Part shown: piece after piece, positions 24,931 to 37,174 of the stretch
Layout: every line of letters starts with the position of its first letter
How positions within the stretch are numbered: the stretch's first letter is position 1
Source: Aldrovandia affinis
Lineage: Eukaryota; Chordata; Actinopteri; Notacanthiformes; Halosauridae
DNA length: 64,000 nucleotides
Assembly (NCBI GenBank): GCA_029706075.1
Contig: JAINUG010000108.1
Span: 992,001-1,056,000, forward strand
Direction of reading: 5' to 3'
Made by a program: the position numbers and the translations under genes
The notes under the pieces: model-generated
What the model saw: only the letters and a program-made list of their open reading frames with translations
What the model was told of the DNA's origin: nothing
Database searches by the model: none

Positions 24931-25068
24931 GCCGGGCTCTGCTGAGGATGAGCGAGCCGCAGCTGGAGAGGATGGGGGTGGGGCCGGAGCAGCAACAGGA
25001 GATCTTGCAGGACATCCTGCTCCTGAAGGTCCAGGAGGAGCTGGAAAACCTCAACGACATCTTTGTGG
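24931..25068 (+). CDS. SAM-domain protein (SAMD10/12-like), exon 3: second half of the SAM domain
   Basis: The exon completes the codon for Gly61 and continues RALLRMSEPQLERMGVG, PEQQQEILQDILLLKVQEEL and ENLNDIFV. The string G-R-A-L-L-R...L-x-R-M-G is the hallmark of the SAMD10/SAMD12/aveugle group (SAMD12: GRALLRLTDKKLERMGI). The last helix, ILQDILLLKVQEELENL, parallels ILQQVLQLKVREEVRNL of SAMD12. It begins after the acceptor TGTCCCTCCTCAG and ends at the donor GTGG/GTGAGC, both phase 1. The intron between exons 2 and 3 is only 441 bp. Residues differ enough from both mammalian paralogues that the gene is named only to group. Confidence 0.92.
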
Positions 25069-25785
25069 GTGAGCGCCGTCCTCCGACATCCAGACGCACG
25101 CCGTCAAGAGAGCGCATGGGATTGTGCGATAGTACTTGCGCCGGTCAGTGTTCCCGCCGTTGTATAATTCAGCACAGCACACGTGTGGCGAGAGTAAAGC
25201 CGGGGGTAACCTTGCGAGTCACGTGCAACCTCGGCAGCTTACTGGCAGAAGGAAGAGAAGCCGTTTCTGGGCCAGCTTGAAATTGCATGCACACCTACGC
25301 AAAGGAAAAAAAATCACTGCAAGTGAAAAGAGTGAGCATCTGATTGATCTTTCAACAGTCCAAAGGGAAAAAACACTTTCAATGGAATTGGCAAGAGATC
25401 TTACTTGATGCATCAACACAACAGTAAGCAAAGCAAGGCATTGTAGTCAGATGAAACATACATATTTTAAAGGAAGCTGAATCAAGAGCCAGCACTGGGA
25501 GAGAAAATTGCAACACATTGTTTGGCTGGTTCTAAACGCAAAAGAAAATATAACTGAAAATATTGATACAAAATGTGCATAAAACATAGGCCTCTAACTA
25601 TGTATTTCCTAGTCAGTTCATTTTGAGATCTTACAGTGGTGTAAAAGTCTACATTTTGGAGGATGGTTGTTGTTCTTGTAGCTACTGTTGTATTAGAAGA
25701 AATGATCAACACCAGAAAGTGGTAAGCTAACGTATTTTTAATGGATTTCATTTTTAAGTACATATTGTGTTGTGTCTTCTTCCAG

Positions 25786-25802
25786 AATGTTTCTCCTCAT
25801 GA
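25786..25802 (+). CDS. SAM-domain protein (SAMD10/12-like), terminal coding exon
   Basis: After the strong acceptor TTGTGTCTTCTTCCAG the frame gives the split Glu, then CFSS and TGA. The protein would end NLNDIFVECFSS, 111 residues in total, closing a few residues past the last SAM helix as SAMD10 does (its end is LQLLSQASFGKMS). All four exons add to 336 bases including the stop with no phase conflict. That supports this choice, but it is still a prediction. Confidence 0.65.
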
Positions 25803-27185
25803 CCAGAAGAAGAGATGTGCTCATTTGTTCTTGCGTGTAGAGGGAGAAGAGGAAAAACAGATTTCAGAATCATTGACCTGAAGAAGACTGTGAGATTGGT
25901 TTTGCCACAGTGTTATTTCTCTGACACTTCTGTATCAAACTCCTTTTTTTTTTTCTTTACCACTCTGTGCAGCACTTGTAGTCTTATTTTTACGATGCTC
26001 AATGGAAATTGTGAAAGGGAAACATCTCTTCACATTTACCAGAGGATGGGCTGCCACCATCAAATAATCAGAGCTGATTGGGGTAGCTAATGGCCTACAT
26101 TACCCTTGTGAGACCTCGTGTGTATTAAAATGGAGAGTAGGTAAATTAGGCTTGAGATTCATGCAGTTGCACGTGAACACAATTTAGATAACAGCCAATG
26201 TAATGAGAAATATTTTTATGGGAGCTGTTTTTGGCAAGGACTAAATAGCTGTTACAGGCTTTTTTTTCTTTCTTTTTTTGCTGAAAGTGTTAAATGTTTT
26301 TATCCCTGTTATGATACAGGGTGGAGGGTTGTTTACTCAGTTAATGATGTTCTTCAGTAGTGTTGTACAAGTTGTTATTTTGGGGTTATGAATTTCTGGT
26401 TATTTGTGCACATTGGACAGTATTGATGTTGTATTCAGATTAATTTGATGCTTCAGTCACAAGTGTGCAATAACCTGAACTAATTGCATTTACTCCAACA
26501 AGATCATTTAGCATATTTGTCTCTTTTTATTTGAAGTTTTCTTTTCCTACAAATTTCAATGACTCAAAAGGTTTACAGCAAAGTGACTGACTGGAGTAGA
26601 ATTGTGGTTTATTAAATATTTAATTTACACCTAAAAAAAAAGATTGCTTCTGCGTACTGTAGAAATGTTTACCACAGCAAATGAAATGCAAAAAAACAAC
26701 AAAAAAAAACGGTTGAGGATGCCAATATCCAGTGCACTTAATCAGTTTATATTTTTAATCCCAGGAGCTTTTAGCAATTTCATGAGTTTCAGGTCATAAC
26801 AATATGATAATGTTTGTTTGCAGTATGTTTAGAGAACGCCAGTGGTTTGGATACAATTTTGACATTTCAGCATTTCAAAGTATAAATGTGTTTTTCTACA
26901 CGTGAGTTATTTTCATATGTAAATGTGTGCCTGTGTTTATGTGTCATGAAAAGCTGAATAGTATTTTACCTTTGTGGTATTTTGGTTTTCATTTTCATTC
27001 ACAGGAATGGCTCTTATAATCGATGTATTAGCCATTAAATGTAGTACCACCCAGAGGAAGTTCCAAATTAGGAACTCCTAATTTGTTGTAAAGAAACAAT
27101 CACTGTTTCCTGAAAATGACCTGGCAAATGTGTGATGTGTTCAGTTCATACCATTGCTCTGAATAAAGACTGAATAATTATGTGG
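25803..27185 (+). other. 3' UTR of the SAM gene
   Basis: Non-coding and AT-rich, leading to a canonical AATAAA at 27162-27167 followed by a GT-rich stretch. An ATTAAA at about 26122 may give a shorter form. The Tc1 relic starting at 27215 lies just past the predicted cleavage site. Confidence 0.5.
27162..27167 (+). terminator. Polyadenylation signal AATAAA
   Basis: Canonical hexamer within TGCTCTGAATAAAGACTGAA, with GT-rich sequence (TTATGTGGTTG) about 15-20 bases downstream. It is the first AATAAA seen after the stop codon. Confidence 0.55.
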
Positions 27186-27214
27186 TTGAAAGTTATTGAC
27201 ATATACAGTACATA

Positions 27215-27925
27215 CAGGTAACTGCCAAAATAAATAAAACACAAACATAAAGTGTTGGGCCACAAGAACAGCTTTCATGCACCTTGGCATAGATTCTGCA
27301 AGTGTCTGGAACTCTATTGGAGGGATGCAACATCATTCTTCCAAAAGAAACTCCATCATTTGGTGTTTTGTTGATGGTGGAAAACCCTGTTTCAGATTCC
27401 ACTCCACAATCTCCCATAAGTGTTCAGTTGGGTTGAGGTCTGGTGACAGATGGCTATGGAATATGATTTACATAGTTTTCATGCTCATCCAGCCATTCAG
27501 TAACCACTTGAATGCATGGGGGCATTGTCATCCCGGAAGAGACCACTCCCATCAGGATAGAAATGCTTCACCAGAATGATCACTCAGAATGGCTTTGTAT
27601 TTATTGGTGTTTGCCTTTCCCTCTAAGGGGTTGAGTGGACCTAAACCATCCAGGAAAATGCACCCCACACCATAACAGAACCACCAGATCCCTTAACCAT
27701 GGGAAACAAGCACTCAGGCCTGTATGTTTCTTTTGGTGTACTCCACAGATGCACTCGTATGCTTGTTGAGAACAGAGTGAAGGACGACTGACCATATTAT
27801 TATTTTTTCCACTGCTCAGTAGACCACTGCCTGTTCTTTTCACCACTTTACTTGCAAACGTGCATTTTAGGTGTAATAAGGGGTTTATGCACTGCAATCC
27901 AACCATAGTATCCCTCTATTTGCAC
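27215..27925 (-). mobile_element. Tc1-like transposon, truncated
   Basis: The left end CAGGTAACTGCCAAAATAAA, after a TA, is the same terminal sequence as the copy at 36542. The minus strand carries degenerate transposase with many stops. Typical stretches are TCCCATAAGTGTTCAGTTGG, GGGGGCATTGTCATCC, CACCCCACACCATAACAGA and CCACTGCTCAGTAGACCAC. The transposase N-terminal part and right inverted repeat are absent. Confidence 0.85.
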
Positions 27926-29181
27926 AGTACCTGCCAACAATGGGCCAGCCAGCAATCAAAATAAAAAATGAGAGATATTGGGAAAAGTGTTGTTTAACAA
28001 ACATTTATTCCAGTCATATCCTTGTCAATTATAGCAAAAAGTGTTAGCTTGAGTCAAGATTTGCTCAAAGTAGCAATGAAGGGAAAGATAAAAAAGCTAG
28101 CTACCTAACATGAATGACCTAATTTAACAAGCTTGTTAAGGACATTTTGAAATTATTTGCAGTATTGTAGTACTGAAGGTTGAATCAGGGCCATAGTTCT
28201 CTCCATGGCAAGCCTCCTTAACTCCTTAAATACTTAGCTCTGTAAAAGGCTCTGTAACTTAAGCTGAAAGGGAAGAACAAAGCAGAGGACAGCAGAAAAT
28301 GCAACAGCATGGAAATGGCAGGGAAAATAGCAATGTCAGATACCTCCCGAGGTATTTTCTTCAGCAAAAAAGTGCAAAACAAGCCTGTCATGCAACAAAA
28401 AGGTCTGTTTACATTTTCACACCTTCTGTGGACATAAGTAAGTGCTGAGCCTGTAGCTACAGCATCCCGTTGGGGGGTATACCAAATTAGACTCTGTGAT
28501 TAATATCCTTCTTCAGAGATGCGTGGCATTTGATTTCCTCCTTTCAGGGCAACAGTGCATCAGAAAAGCGCTGACTCACATTAAATGTAAATATACCTCA
28601 GGGAGAGCCACTTAATCATGGTTGACAGAAAGAGGGCTGCTGAATACTCCAAAGGTTAGCAAATCTTGCCTCTAACCTGAAGCCATGAAGCTGGAAAAAC
28701 TAAAAGCTGATTTCTGTTGTTTTAATAACCTCTATCACCACAAATCTAGACTACCAACATAAAAAGGGAGCATTGAATTGGAGGTTATGTACATTTAAAT
28801 CTGCACCCCGCTGAGAACATTTTTCAGGAGTTACAACACAGTATTAAATGTGACATTGTATTTTACAATAAGTTTGAAGTTGTGGCAAATTTAGCACTTT
28901 ATATAATTATTCTTGATGGATGTAGCCTGATGTAACTTTCTGTTACCCCAATTATCATGCATTATTTCAATCTAACAAGATAGAATTTACATTTGAGAAA
29001 CTAGTTCAAGCAACTTTCAAGTTTTGCTATGTTATTAAGCTCAAATTCAGTTCTAGTTTCATCTTTATTTGTCCCAGAGGGAAACTGATTATGCAGCAGG
29101 ACTATAGTCCCTAACAAAAAAAACGAATTCCGATCGGGGGACATGGGGCACTAATAATGATCCAATATAATATACAATATA
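27926..29181. other. Intergenic, nothing firm
   Basis: No gene was seen. The piece at about 29060-29110 (TTTATTTGTCCCAGAGGGAAACTGAT) resembles the end of a fish retroposon but is too short to assign. Confidence 0.35.
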
Positions 29182-29408
29182 CAGTGCCCTTCAGAATTAT
29201 TGTCACCCTTGGTAAAGATGAGTAAAAAAGGCTATGAAAAGGATTTAAAAAAATCCTTGATAAGTATTTTGTTTAATATCCTTGATAAGGATTTTTTTTT
29301 CTTTGAATAATTTTACTTCAATTAAAGGTTGATGAACAACAAAGGCCTTTTTTCATAGCCTTTTTTGCTCATCTTTACCAAGGGTGCCCATAATTCTGGA
29401 GGGCACTG
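29182..29408. mobile_element. Palindromic Tc1/mariner-type MITE
   Basis: The element is 227 bp, flanked by TA on both sides. The left end CAGTGCCCTTCAGAATTATT is the inverse of the right end, which reads CAGTGCCCTCCAGAATTATG on the other strand. Both continue through CACCCTTGGTAAAGATGAG to AAAAAGGCTATGAAAA. The arms fill most of the element. Confidence 0.92.
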
Positions 29409-31219
29409 TAGCTATCACTAACAATGAACAACTAATTATTAGTTTATTTTCCTTGAGTTTCACTCAACTATTTCAGTCTCCACTTCAGAGTGTCACTGGA
29501 TTATTGTTCATAATCACAGCAAATCACAAAGTCTCTTCTAAGGTAAAACAAGCATTCATTTTCTATCATTGAAAGCCTAATATCTCCAATATTTCAAATA
29601 GTAACATGTTTTTCTGCTAGCTTGATGTAGTATGGAATCTCGTGGGGACATGTATTTCCATGTTACAAACTGTGGACTTGCTTAGATCACATTGAGAAGT
29701 GTCATGGCCAGGGCCGCAGGCTTCAGCTGTCCGATTTCGACTCATGGACAATCACTCATCAATCTGTGCAGCCCTCATTGGAAGCCTTGTCAGTGCAAAC
29801 ATCAAGATAATGGTCAAGGTGCCTGTGTGAATTTCCTGTCTTTTTTGGCTTTTGCCAACCATTATCTCTCAGTTGAAATATATTTATTTGTGTTTCATTT
29901 TATAGACCACAAGGACAGATGGTGCAGACCTGACATTAGGTAGGACAGTCCTAGGAGTGTTGTAAGCCAGTCACTGAAGCCTGTACTTTTATGAGTACAG
30001 CAAAGAGAGAACACAGAATGATAATTACATCCTCCTGCAGAAACAGCAGGTTAATTCACACCTGAGAGAGTAGCGCCACAAATATGCAGAACAAGGCTGA
30101 GAGAATAGATCCTTTGGTACTCACTGCTCCACATGCAAATTGCTTTATAGTTTACTTTACTGTACTGTATTTTTTTTCTAGCCACATCCTTTTCACTCAC
30201 TTTAGATTAAAACATCACAGTGTAGGGGTTTCAGAAGTGTCAGGTTTATCAAAACATTTTGTATGGTATAAAAAATAGATGAATCTGACAAGAATAATAC
30301 AGAATTGCAGAATGCATGACGAAAAAAAGCAGAACATGTGGACTTGTCCTGGTTTTCAAAGAAATACGGATTCAAATTATTATTATTTTTTAATCCATAA
30401 CTTATTTTACTGTACATTTACCTCTACTTCACCTGTGGTTAGACAGTGCAAGAATGGTCCTCCTGTGAAATAGTTATAGTGACTCGAGGGACATTCTGAG
30501 ATGGAGCCTATGCAAAATAATAAAATAATATTTTGTGATCTCTCACGTTTTTATCTACAGAGCTTTGAGCGAGATCACCCATCTTGCTGTGAACACACCT
30601 GCTGCTCAAGCCTAGGAACAGTGGGTGGGTTCCACTCCTTCACATTGCGTTCCTGGCAGGATTCCCAGGATGATGATAACAAAGTTACGAGGAAACAGCT
30701 CTGCCGATATCATGGACTCATGGACTTTCACTGAGTGAAGCACATTTCCACGTATACTTGACCTAGGCCGCGCAGACTCTAGCATTCAAATATTGAGCAT
30801 CTAGAGTTGCATCCAATGACAAGAGTGCTGAGAGTTGCATCATTGTAGCAGACCACTACTCATTTAGAATGCTGCTGCAAGGCAGGTTTTCTACCACCAA
30901 AGATATGACAATGTCTCCTTTTCCCTCTTCCCCTTTTTCATTTTTCTCCCAGTTGATTTTCTCTTCTTTTCTTTTTCTTTTCTCTTCTTCTCTACAGTCA
31001 TCTGTAGTCAGCTCAGTCTTTAGTGACTTCATTGTTAGCCACAATAAGTATGTTAGCACAATAAAAATGACAATTAATGTTGCTCTTATAGCTCATTATT
31101 GGCACTGTGTGTACATTAAGGTATAATGTACTGATGCCCTTATACGCTAGAGTATTGTAACCTTTATGTATATGTTAGAATTTTTATTTGCTTATTTGTC
31201 GGGAAAATAGCAAAAAGCA
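29409..31219. other. Intergenic, no gene recognised
   Basis: Contains a pyrimidine-rich stretch (about 30917-31000) that produces long open frames without coding character. Nothing else was identified. Confidence 0.35.
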
Positions 31220-31490
31220 TTGTTACAGTGTTAAACAAGCACCATATGCATTGCATTACGTGTGTATACCCTAAGGCATGTCATATGCACTAGGTATGTT
31301 GATCTTAAGGATAAGAATTAGTACAGCATACTTTTGCAGTTTTTCAGCTTGATGCTCGTTAACTGTGTTGTACTGCACTGATTAACCTGTTCTTGTTGCT
31401 TCTTTGATGTGTATTTCATGTATCTACCCATGATGGCTTTGTAAGTTGCTTTGGATAACACCATCTGCCATATAATAATAATAATAATTT
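31220..31490 (+). mobile_element. L2-type LINE 3' UTR and tail
   Basis: CCATGATGGCTTTGTAAGTT, then GCTTTGGATAACACCATCTGCC and an ATAATA run (31472-31488), match the usual end of fish L2-type elements. The upstream limit is uncertain. Confidence 0.65.
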
Positions 31491-33589
31491 TGGAAAGATC
31501 TATTGCTATAGAGGTAGATGCCTAATGGTTTATCATTGGAGGGGCAGCAACCACACGATTTTATATCTGAGCCTGACAGCCACTCCTTAGACTCCTCGAT
31601 GACATTACTCATGTCAGTGGGGCAGCGGGAGAGCATGACAAGACCCGTTTCAGAGTAATGAACCAATTAAAGTTGAGTCTTTGAAAGAGTACAAAGGAAA
31701 ACACAGGAAATCCAAGACCATGTACTGTAAGTGTTATTGCTTCCAACAATTACTTTATTTACCTCGAGACCCAACATTAGTTTCAGCAAATCTGAAACAT
31801 CCTGTTTGCTGTGTTTGCATTATAGAAATAGGAGCGCTCTCCGCTCTCTCTCTCTCTCTCTCCTGCCAGCGGTGTATCCATCTACCAGTGCTGCAGATTG
31901 TTTGTCACTGTCTTGTAATTTATTCATAGCTACGACTGCAAGAAAAGGATCGATCCGTCCTGACAGAGAAATGAGTAAGTAGGGAGGCACGAGATGCATC
32001 CATCTTTGGATTAGAAAGAATAAACAGTGGAAACAGTCAGAGAAGTGATATTGAGGTTGAAGAGGCCACACCAGGAAGCTGGTTTATTTCACACATCACA
32101 GCAGAGTGCATCATTTTAACCTCTTGTGTTCTTACTTATTTGATGGCTGGGAAACTGCACACACCACAATTTCCAAATGCTCATCCCCAAACAAAATGTC
32201 TATTTTCAGATATAATCCCATGAAAAACGGATGTGTATTGAACGGAAGATGAAATGGAGTGTTCTTTTGATTTGGGGGGTTTTCTTCAAAATAAATATTT
32301 GAATTAATGTCACACTGTTAAAAGTGTATACTCCACAATGATTCTGTGTAACTATGATGCCATTTCCATTTGAGGATAACCCAGAGCACCACATTCCTTT
32401 CAAGTCTCTTTGCTCTGTTATTTTAGATGAGCCTGGTCATAATCCTTGACCTCTACTTTAATCAATGAATGAAGATGAAGCTTGACGAACTACTAGTGAT
32501 GGCTGACTGAGTGATGTATCTTTGTTTATTACATATCAATAATTATACAATTGCATGAAGCTAATTACCAAATATGAAAGCCTATGCATTTTCTATGCAG
32601 TCTCATACCAAGCAGTACTTAATTTGTGTTCAGTGTGGATTCCAGTAACACTGGTTATTGGAACTGGTGATATACTGGTGCTACAGCTGTGATATACAGT
32701 TTTTTTTAAATTATTTTTCTATATTTTATTTAGCTTTCCCCATAGATATTTGTATTTGAATAGTGAATGCCATTATCTTGATTTTTGTACCATCTGGTCT
32801 TCCCATGGATACCTGTTCGATGCAATATATACAGCATGTTTAGCACAGCCAAAGAGAGGATATAATTGGACAAATTATAACTACTAAATTATTCATTCAA
32901 CTGAATACTGAATAATAATTGAATAATAATTTACTTATAAATATCAATCAGCACCAACATATCACACATGAACATGCAATACCCTCTATTACCATTCAAT
33001 ATATTTCAGCGTATATTGGAATTCTCTGAAATCAAGGTGTTTTAGAGGTGCTCTGTAAGTGCCGGAAGAAGAAAATCACTTACTTCAGCATCTAAAGTGC
33101 AGCTGGGTGACTTCCATAATGTCAGACTGTAGCTCTACTGCCATGCTTCATAAATATACTGACCTTTCTTTCAGATGGGCAGGGCTGAATTTCAAGGGCA
33201 TTTAAGTCAGTAGTCTCCATTCTTGATGACTTCACCTGCTGTTTCGCCAGAACTTATTGGTCACAATGGTGATTGTTTTCCCCATTGAAGTTCACCCAGG
33301 GAGATGGGTTATTTGTTACTGCCATTTATCAACATACACCTGCGGCATATTTTCATGCAGACTACACAGGTCATAGAATAATCATAAACAAATAAAGCTT
33401 TGATACTTAATTAGCAGTTTGTAGTCACTTGAAACTTCTGAACAGTACTCTTTCAGTTAATAATAATAAACTCATTTTTAAATATATTTTATATATATAT
33501 ACGTACAATTTGTATATATATATATATATACTGTATATATATATAAAATATTTACGTGTTTATTTATATGTATATTAAAGTTTATATAT
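31491..33589. other. Intergenic, no gene recognised
   Basis: A CT run (about 31844-31862) and AT-rich runs (33480-33590) are present. The terminal (TA)n block precedes a Tc1-like element. Confidence 0.35.
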
Positions 33590-34610
33590 ACACATATGTA
33601 TACATCCCTTTAGAGTCAAACATTTTACCATTTGTTGCCTTACATCCTGAAATTAAACATTTAAATTAAAACTGAAATCAGACTTTTCCACCTATATTTT
33701 CACATTTTTCCCTACAACTTCCAAGTGAAAAATTTATGAACATGAATTAAAAATAAAAAACTAGAATAACTTGGATTGATAAGTCTACACCCCGCTGATT
33801 TAGTACTTGGTAGGAAGGTGAACCTCCCAGCCAATTTCACATTTCTTGCAGAGGGCAGCAGGTTTTCCTCAATAATCTTTCTGTATTTTGTTTTGCATTT
33901 ACGTAGGCCCAAAATTTCCATCTTGGTTTCATCTGACCCCAAAACTTTTTACCGCATGGCTTCAGAATGGTTTTTGCATACCTCAAACAGGACTGAATGT
34001 GGATATTTTTGAGTAGTGCCTTCCTTCTACCATACAGACAGGAATTGTGGAGGGCTTTCTGTATTGTTGACACATGCACACATTGACCACTTTTTGCCTG
34101 TAGCTCCTTCATGTTGCCATTGGCCTGTTGGTGGCCTCTCTGATCAGTCTCCTTGCTCAGTCATCCAGCTTGGATGGATGGCCTGATATAGGCAAGGTCC
34201 TGGTGGTGCCATGCACCTTACACTTCTTAGCGATGATCTTGACTGTGCTCCAAGGCATATTTAAGGCCTTTGAAATCTTTCTATATTAATTTCCTGATAT
34301 GTGCCTTTCTACAACTTTATCCCAGAGTTTGAAAGCTCCTTGTTGCTCGTGGTGGATTCTTTACTCCAAATTCTAGTACCCAGCAGTGGAATCCCTAGGA
34401 AGAGCTCATTTTATTCTGAAATAATCAGAATAACTACAATTGAACACAGGTTGAGGCCAATTAGCTTGGTCTGTGATCTGAAAGGTGATTGGTTACCCCT
34501 GAGCTAGTTTACAATTGGTATGATAAGCGGGGTGTAGATTTATCAATCCTAGTTATTCTATTTTATTTATTTTTATATGAAAGGGGGTGTAGACTTAGAC
34601 TATATATATA
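33590..34610 (-). mobile_element. Tc1-like transposon with long inverted ends, degenerate
   Basis: On the minus strand GSDETKMEILGLRKCKTKYR (around 33880-33942) matches the Tc1 catalytic-region motif WSDETKxE. Inverted ends include CTAGAATAACTTGGATTGAT with AAGTCTACACCCCGCT on the left. On the right, read inverted, they are CTAGGATTGATAAATCTACA with CCCCGCTTAT. Gaps and stops mean the copy is dead. It is a different Tc1 family from the one at 27215. Confidence 0.8.
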
Positions 34611-34611
34611 G

Positions 34612-35095
34612 TGGCATCACAAGGGGCAGCCCGGGGAAATGGCTGCCTGTCGCTTTAACTCTTGTGAGCTGTTAGAACCATCAAGACTACAGCTCCCAGC
34701 AACCTGCAGTCCCACACCTGGCCACCAGCTGAATTGAATGAGACAATTGGAGTGCTGGTAGCTGACTTCAATTGTGGACTACAATAAAATGACTGATGGT
34801 GCTGCATGAGAGAGGGAAGAGAGGGAAGGAGAGGGAAGAGAGGAAAGGGTGGGCAGACAGCAGCAAGCCATGCTGTAGGCCTCATGAACTGATGTTTTGA
34901 TGTTTGAGTTTTCTTTGGTTTTTAGAAGATTTTTAGTTGTAAAATTATTGGTGAAGACTTTATTTTGTATTTAGGAAAAATCATTTATTAAAATTAGTAT
35001 TTTGTTTGGGAATCATGCCTCCTCTCTACCTTTGATTGCCTACACCCTCTGAAAAGGTCCTTGTGTGTCATCCACCCCCACTCAGTGATACTACA
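34612..35095. mobile_element. Possible solo LTR-like repeat
   Basis: The block sits between two Tc1 relics, starts TGGCATCAC and ends GTGATACTACA, giving TG..CA ends with a weak inverted repeat, between TATAT-type flanks. A purine-rich run (34806-34850) lies inside. No internal retroelement part is seen. It may instead be ordinary spacer. Confidence 0.3.
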
Positions 35096-35123
35096 ATATA
35101 TATATACTGTAACAGTATATGTA

Positions 35124-35930
35124 CATAGTGCCTTGCACAATTTTCACATTTTCTTGCTTTCAAGCTATTATTTTTTACACTTTCATTTAGAAACTAATAT
35201 CTGTTATAAATACAACCTATTACACACATTTGAAAATGTCAAACAAAGAAAGTATATAGATATGTAAAATTAAATAAAAATGGAAAATGTTAATTGCAAA
35301 AGTATTCAAACCCTGTGCTCTGGCAGCTGTAAGTTAATCAGGTGCAAAACATTACTTTAATGAGCCATGCAATGAGTGTATTGGCCTCTGTCTGTGTGCC
35401 ATCACAGTGATTGTCATGATTTCAGGACTAAAAACACCTGTCTTTGTGAGGATCATTAGTCAGGTAGTGAATTTAAAGGAAAGACACTAAAAGACAAGAC
35501 AAGACAAAGAGTTTTTTCGGGAAGCCAGGGATATGGTTATAGATTAGGATAAGGGTTTTGATATTGCAGTGATCACTTTTGGCTGAATAATCCAGAAGTG
35601 GAAGCTGCATCATACCACCCAGACCCTGCCTAGAAAAGGCTCTCCCTTGAAACTCAGTGACCAAACAAGGAGGAGACTTATTCAGGAAGCCACTGTGAGG
35701 TTAACAATTACTCTAAAACCGATACAGAGTTTAGTGGCTGAGAATAGAGTCATCGTGCATCGGTCAATCTCAATAGCACTGCATAATACTGGCCTGTATG
35801 GCAGGGTGGCAAGAAAATAGCCACTACTTCTCAAAGCCCATCTGGAGTTTGCTAGAAAGTGCATGAGAGACCCAGCTAAGATGTGGGAAAATGTTTTGTG
35901 GTCAGATGAGACTAAAATAGAGCAAGTACA
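35124..35930 (+). mobile_element. Tc1-like transposon, 5' portion
   Basis: The terminal region starts ATAGTGCCTTGCACAATTTT and is shared with 48267-48540 (ACACTTTCATTTAG, TAATATCTGTTATAAATA, TGCTCTGGCAGCTGTAA, TTGGCCTCTGTCTGTGTGCC). It leads into degenerate transposase ending MRDPAKMWENVLWSDETKIE, the Tc1 catalytic region. The C-terminal part and right end are missing. Confidence 0.85.
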
Positions 35931-36541
35931 TTATTAAAATACTGCCTGATTATTATTGTGCTTCTTGTTCCCAATTTAATAGTTTTATACCTTTACCATC
36001 ATTAACTAAATAATATTTAATATATTAAAATACTTAATTAGACTGTATTTACATAAAGTATTCTCCCTTTTCTCTGATGCTAACAGGCAGGCATGATTGT
36101 ATCTGTGTCTCATTGATTTTGGTATCATAGCTGTGTTCAAGCAGGAGAGCTTTGAAAACAGGTAAAGGATATAACATGTTGAAACCATAATTGAATACAA
36201 AAACCTCCCCCACACCCAGCAATTTCTGAAATTCCCCAAATTCCCAAAAGCCACAGCCAACACAGCAGCATGGTTTAACAGTAAGCAACATTCAGTTGTC
36301 TGCATGGAGGGGCATAACAGATCTCAGAGTGTAAGGTAAATGCTGCTGAATTTTATTGCTGCACCCAACAAATGCCCATTTACTATAGTAAACAGCAAAA
36401 CCAAGGGTGTACTGTATACTTGGAGAACAATTGATATAAGAAAAGGCATGCAAATGGGATCACAGAATTCCTCATGCTGACGATAAGAAGCTCTCTCTCA
36501 ATAAGACATGGTAAGACACTGCTCTCCCACATTGATAGACT

Positions 36542-36990
36542 ACAGGTAACTGCCAAAATAAAGGAAACACCAACATAAAGTGTCTTAATGCACTCTGTGT
36601 TAAAGCACTCCACACCATAACAAAGCCCAGAACCCTTACCCAGAACAGCCCCGGTGGACTCTTGATGAAACTGCTCACACCCTAGATTAACATTGACAGT
36701 CAACTGATTCAGAGTTGCTCATCTGTTTTGCCTTGCATCTCAAACCAATGCATGGACATGATGGTCAAGGTGTATACATTTTCGAGCACAGTTGCCCCCA
36801 GTTGATGTCTTTCCCTCAGACTTCCATGCCAACATCAGCTTAACCGCTGTTCCTCGTGAAACATCAGCAAGTTGAGCAGTGTTCATCTCTGAAGCTCCTG
36901 CCAAACATTCCCCAACAATCACTCCTGTTTCAAAGTCACTGAGATCTCTTCTTCTAGCCATGGTACCTAAAATAATGGGCAACATATTTT
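36542..36990 (-). mobile_element. Tc1-like transposon, internally deleted
   Basis: The left end CAGGTAACTGCCAAAATAAA with GGAAACACCAACATAAAGTG is well kept. The right part encodes on the minus strand MARRRDLSDFETGVIVGECL, then a helix-turn-helix (AQLADVSRGTAVKLMLAW), the transposase DNA-binding N-terminus. The middle, with the catalytic domain, is mostly lost. Same family as the relics at 27215 and 39043. Confidence 0.88.
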
Positions 36991-37110
36991 TTCAAAACAT
37001 TATCTAACCATATTGTTAAATTGGCAATTGCAATATTCAAACATCTTCAGTCTGTAAGACACACTGCACCAGTGAGACACACAGCAATGCTATCATGCAA
37101 TGCTGATACC

Positions 37111-37111
<1 letters not shown>

Positions 37112-37170
<59 letters not shown>
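37112..37170. repeat. (CA)n microsatellite
   Basis: Uninterrupted CA dinucleotides, about 29 units. Confidence 0.98.
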
Positions 37171-37174
<4 letters not shown>

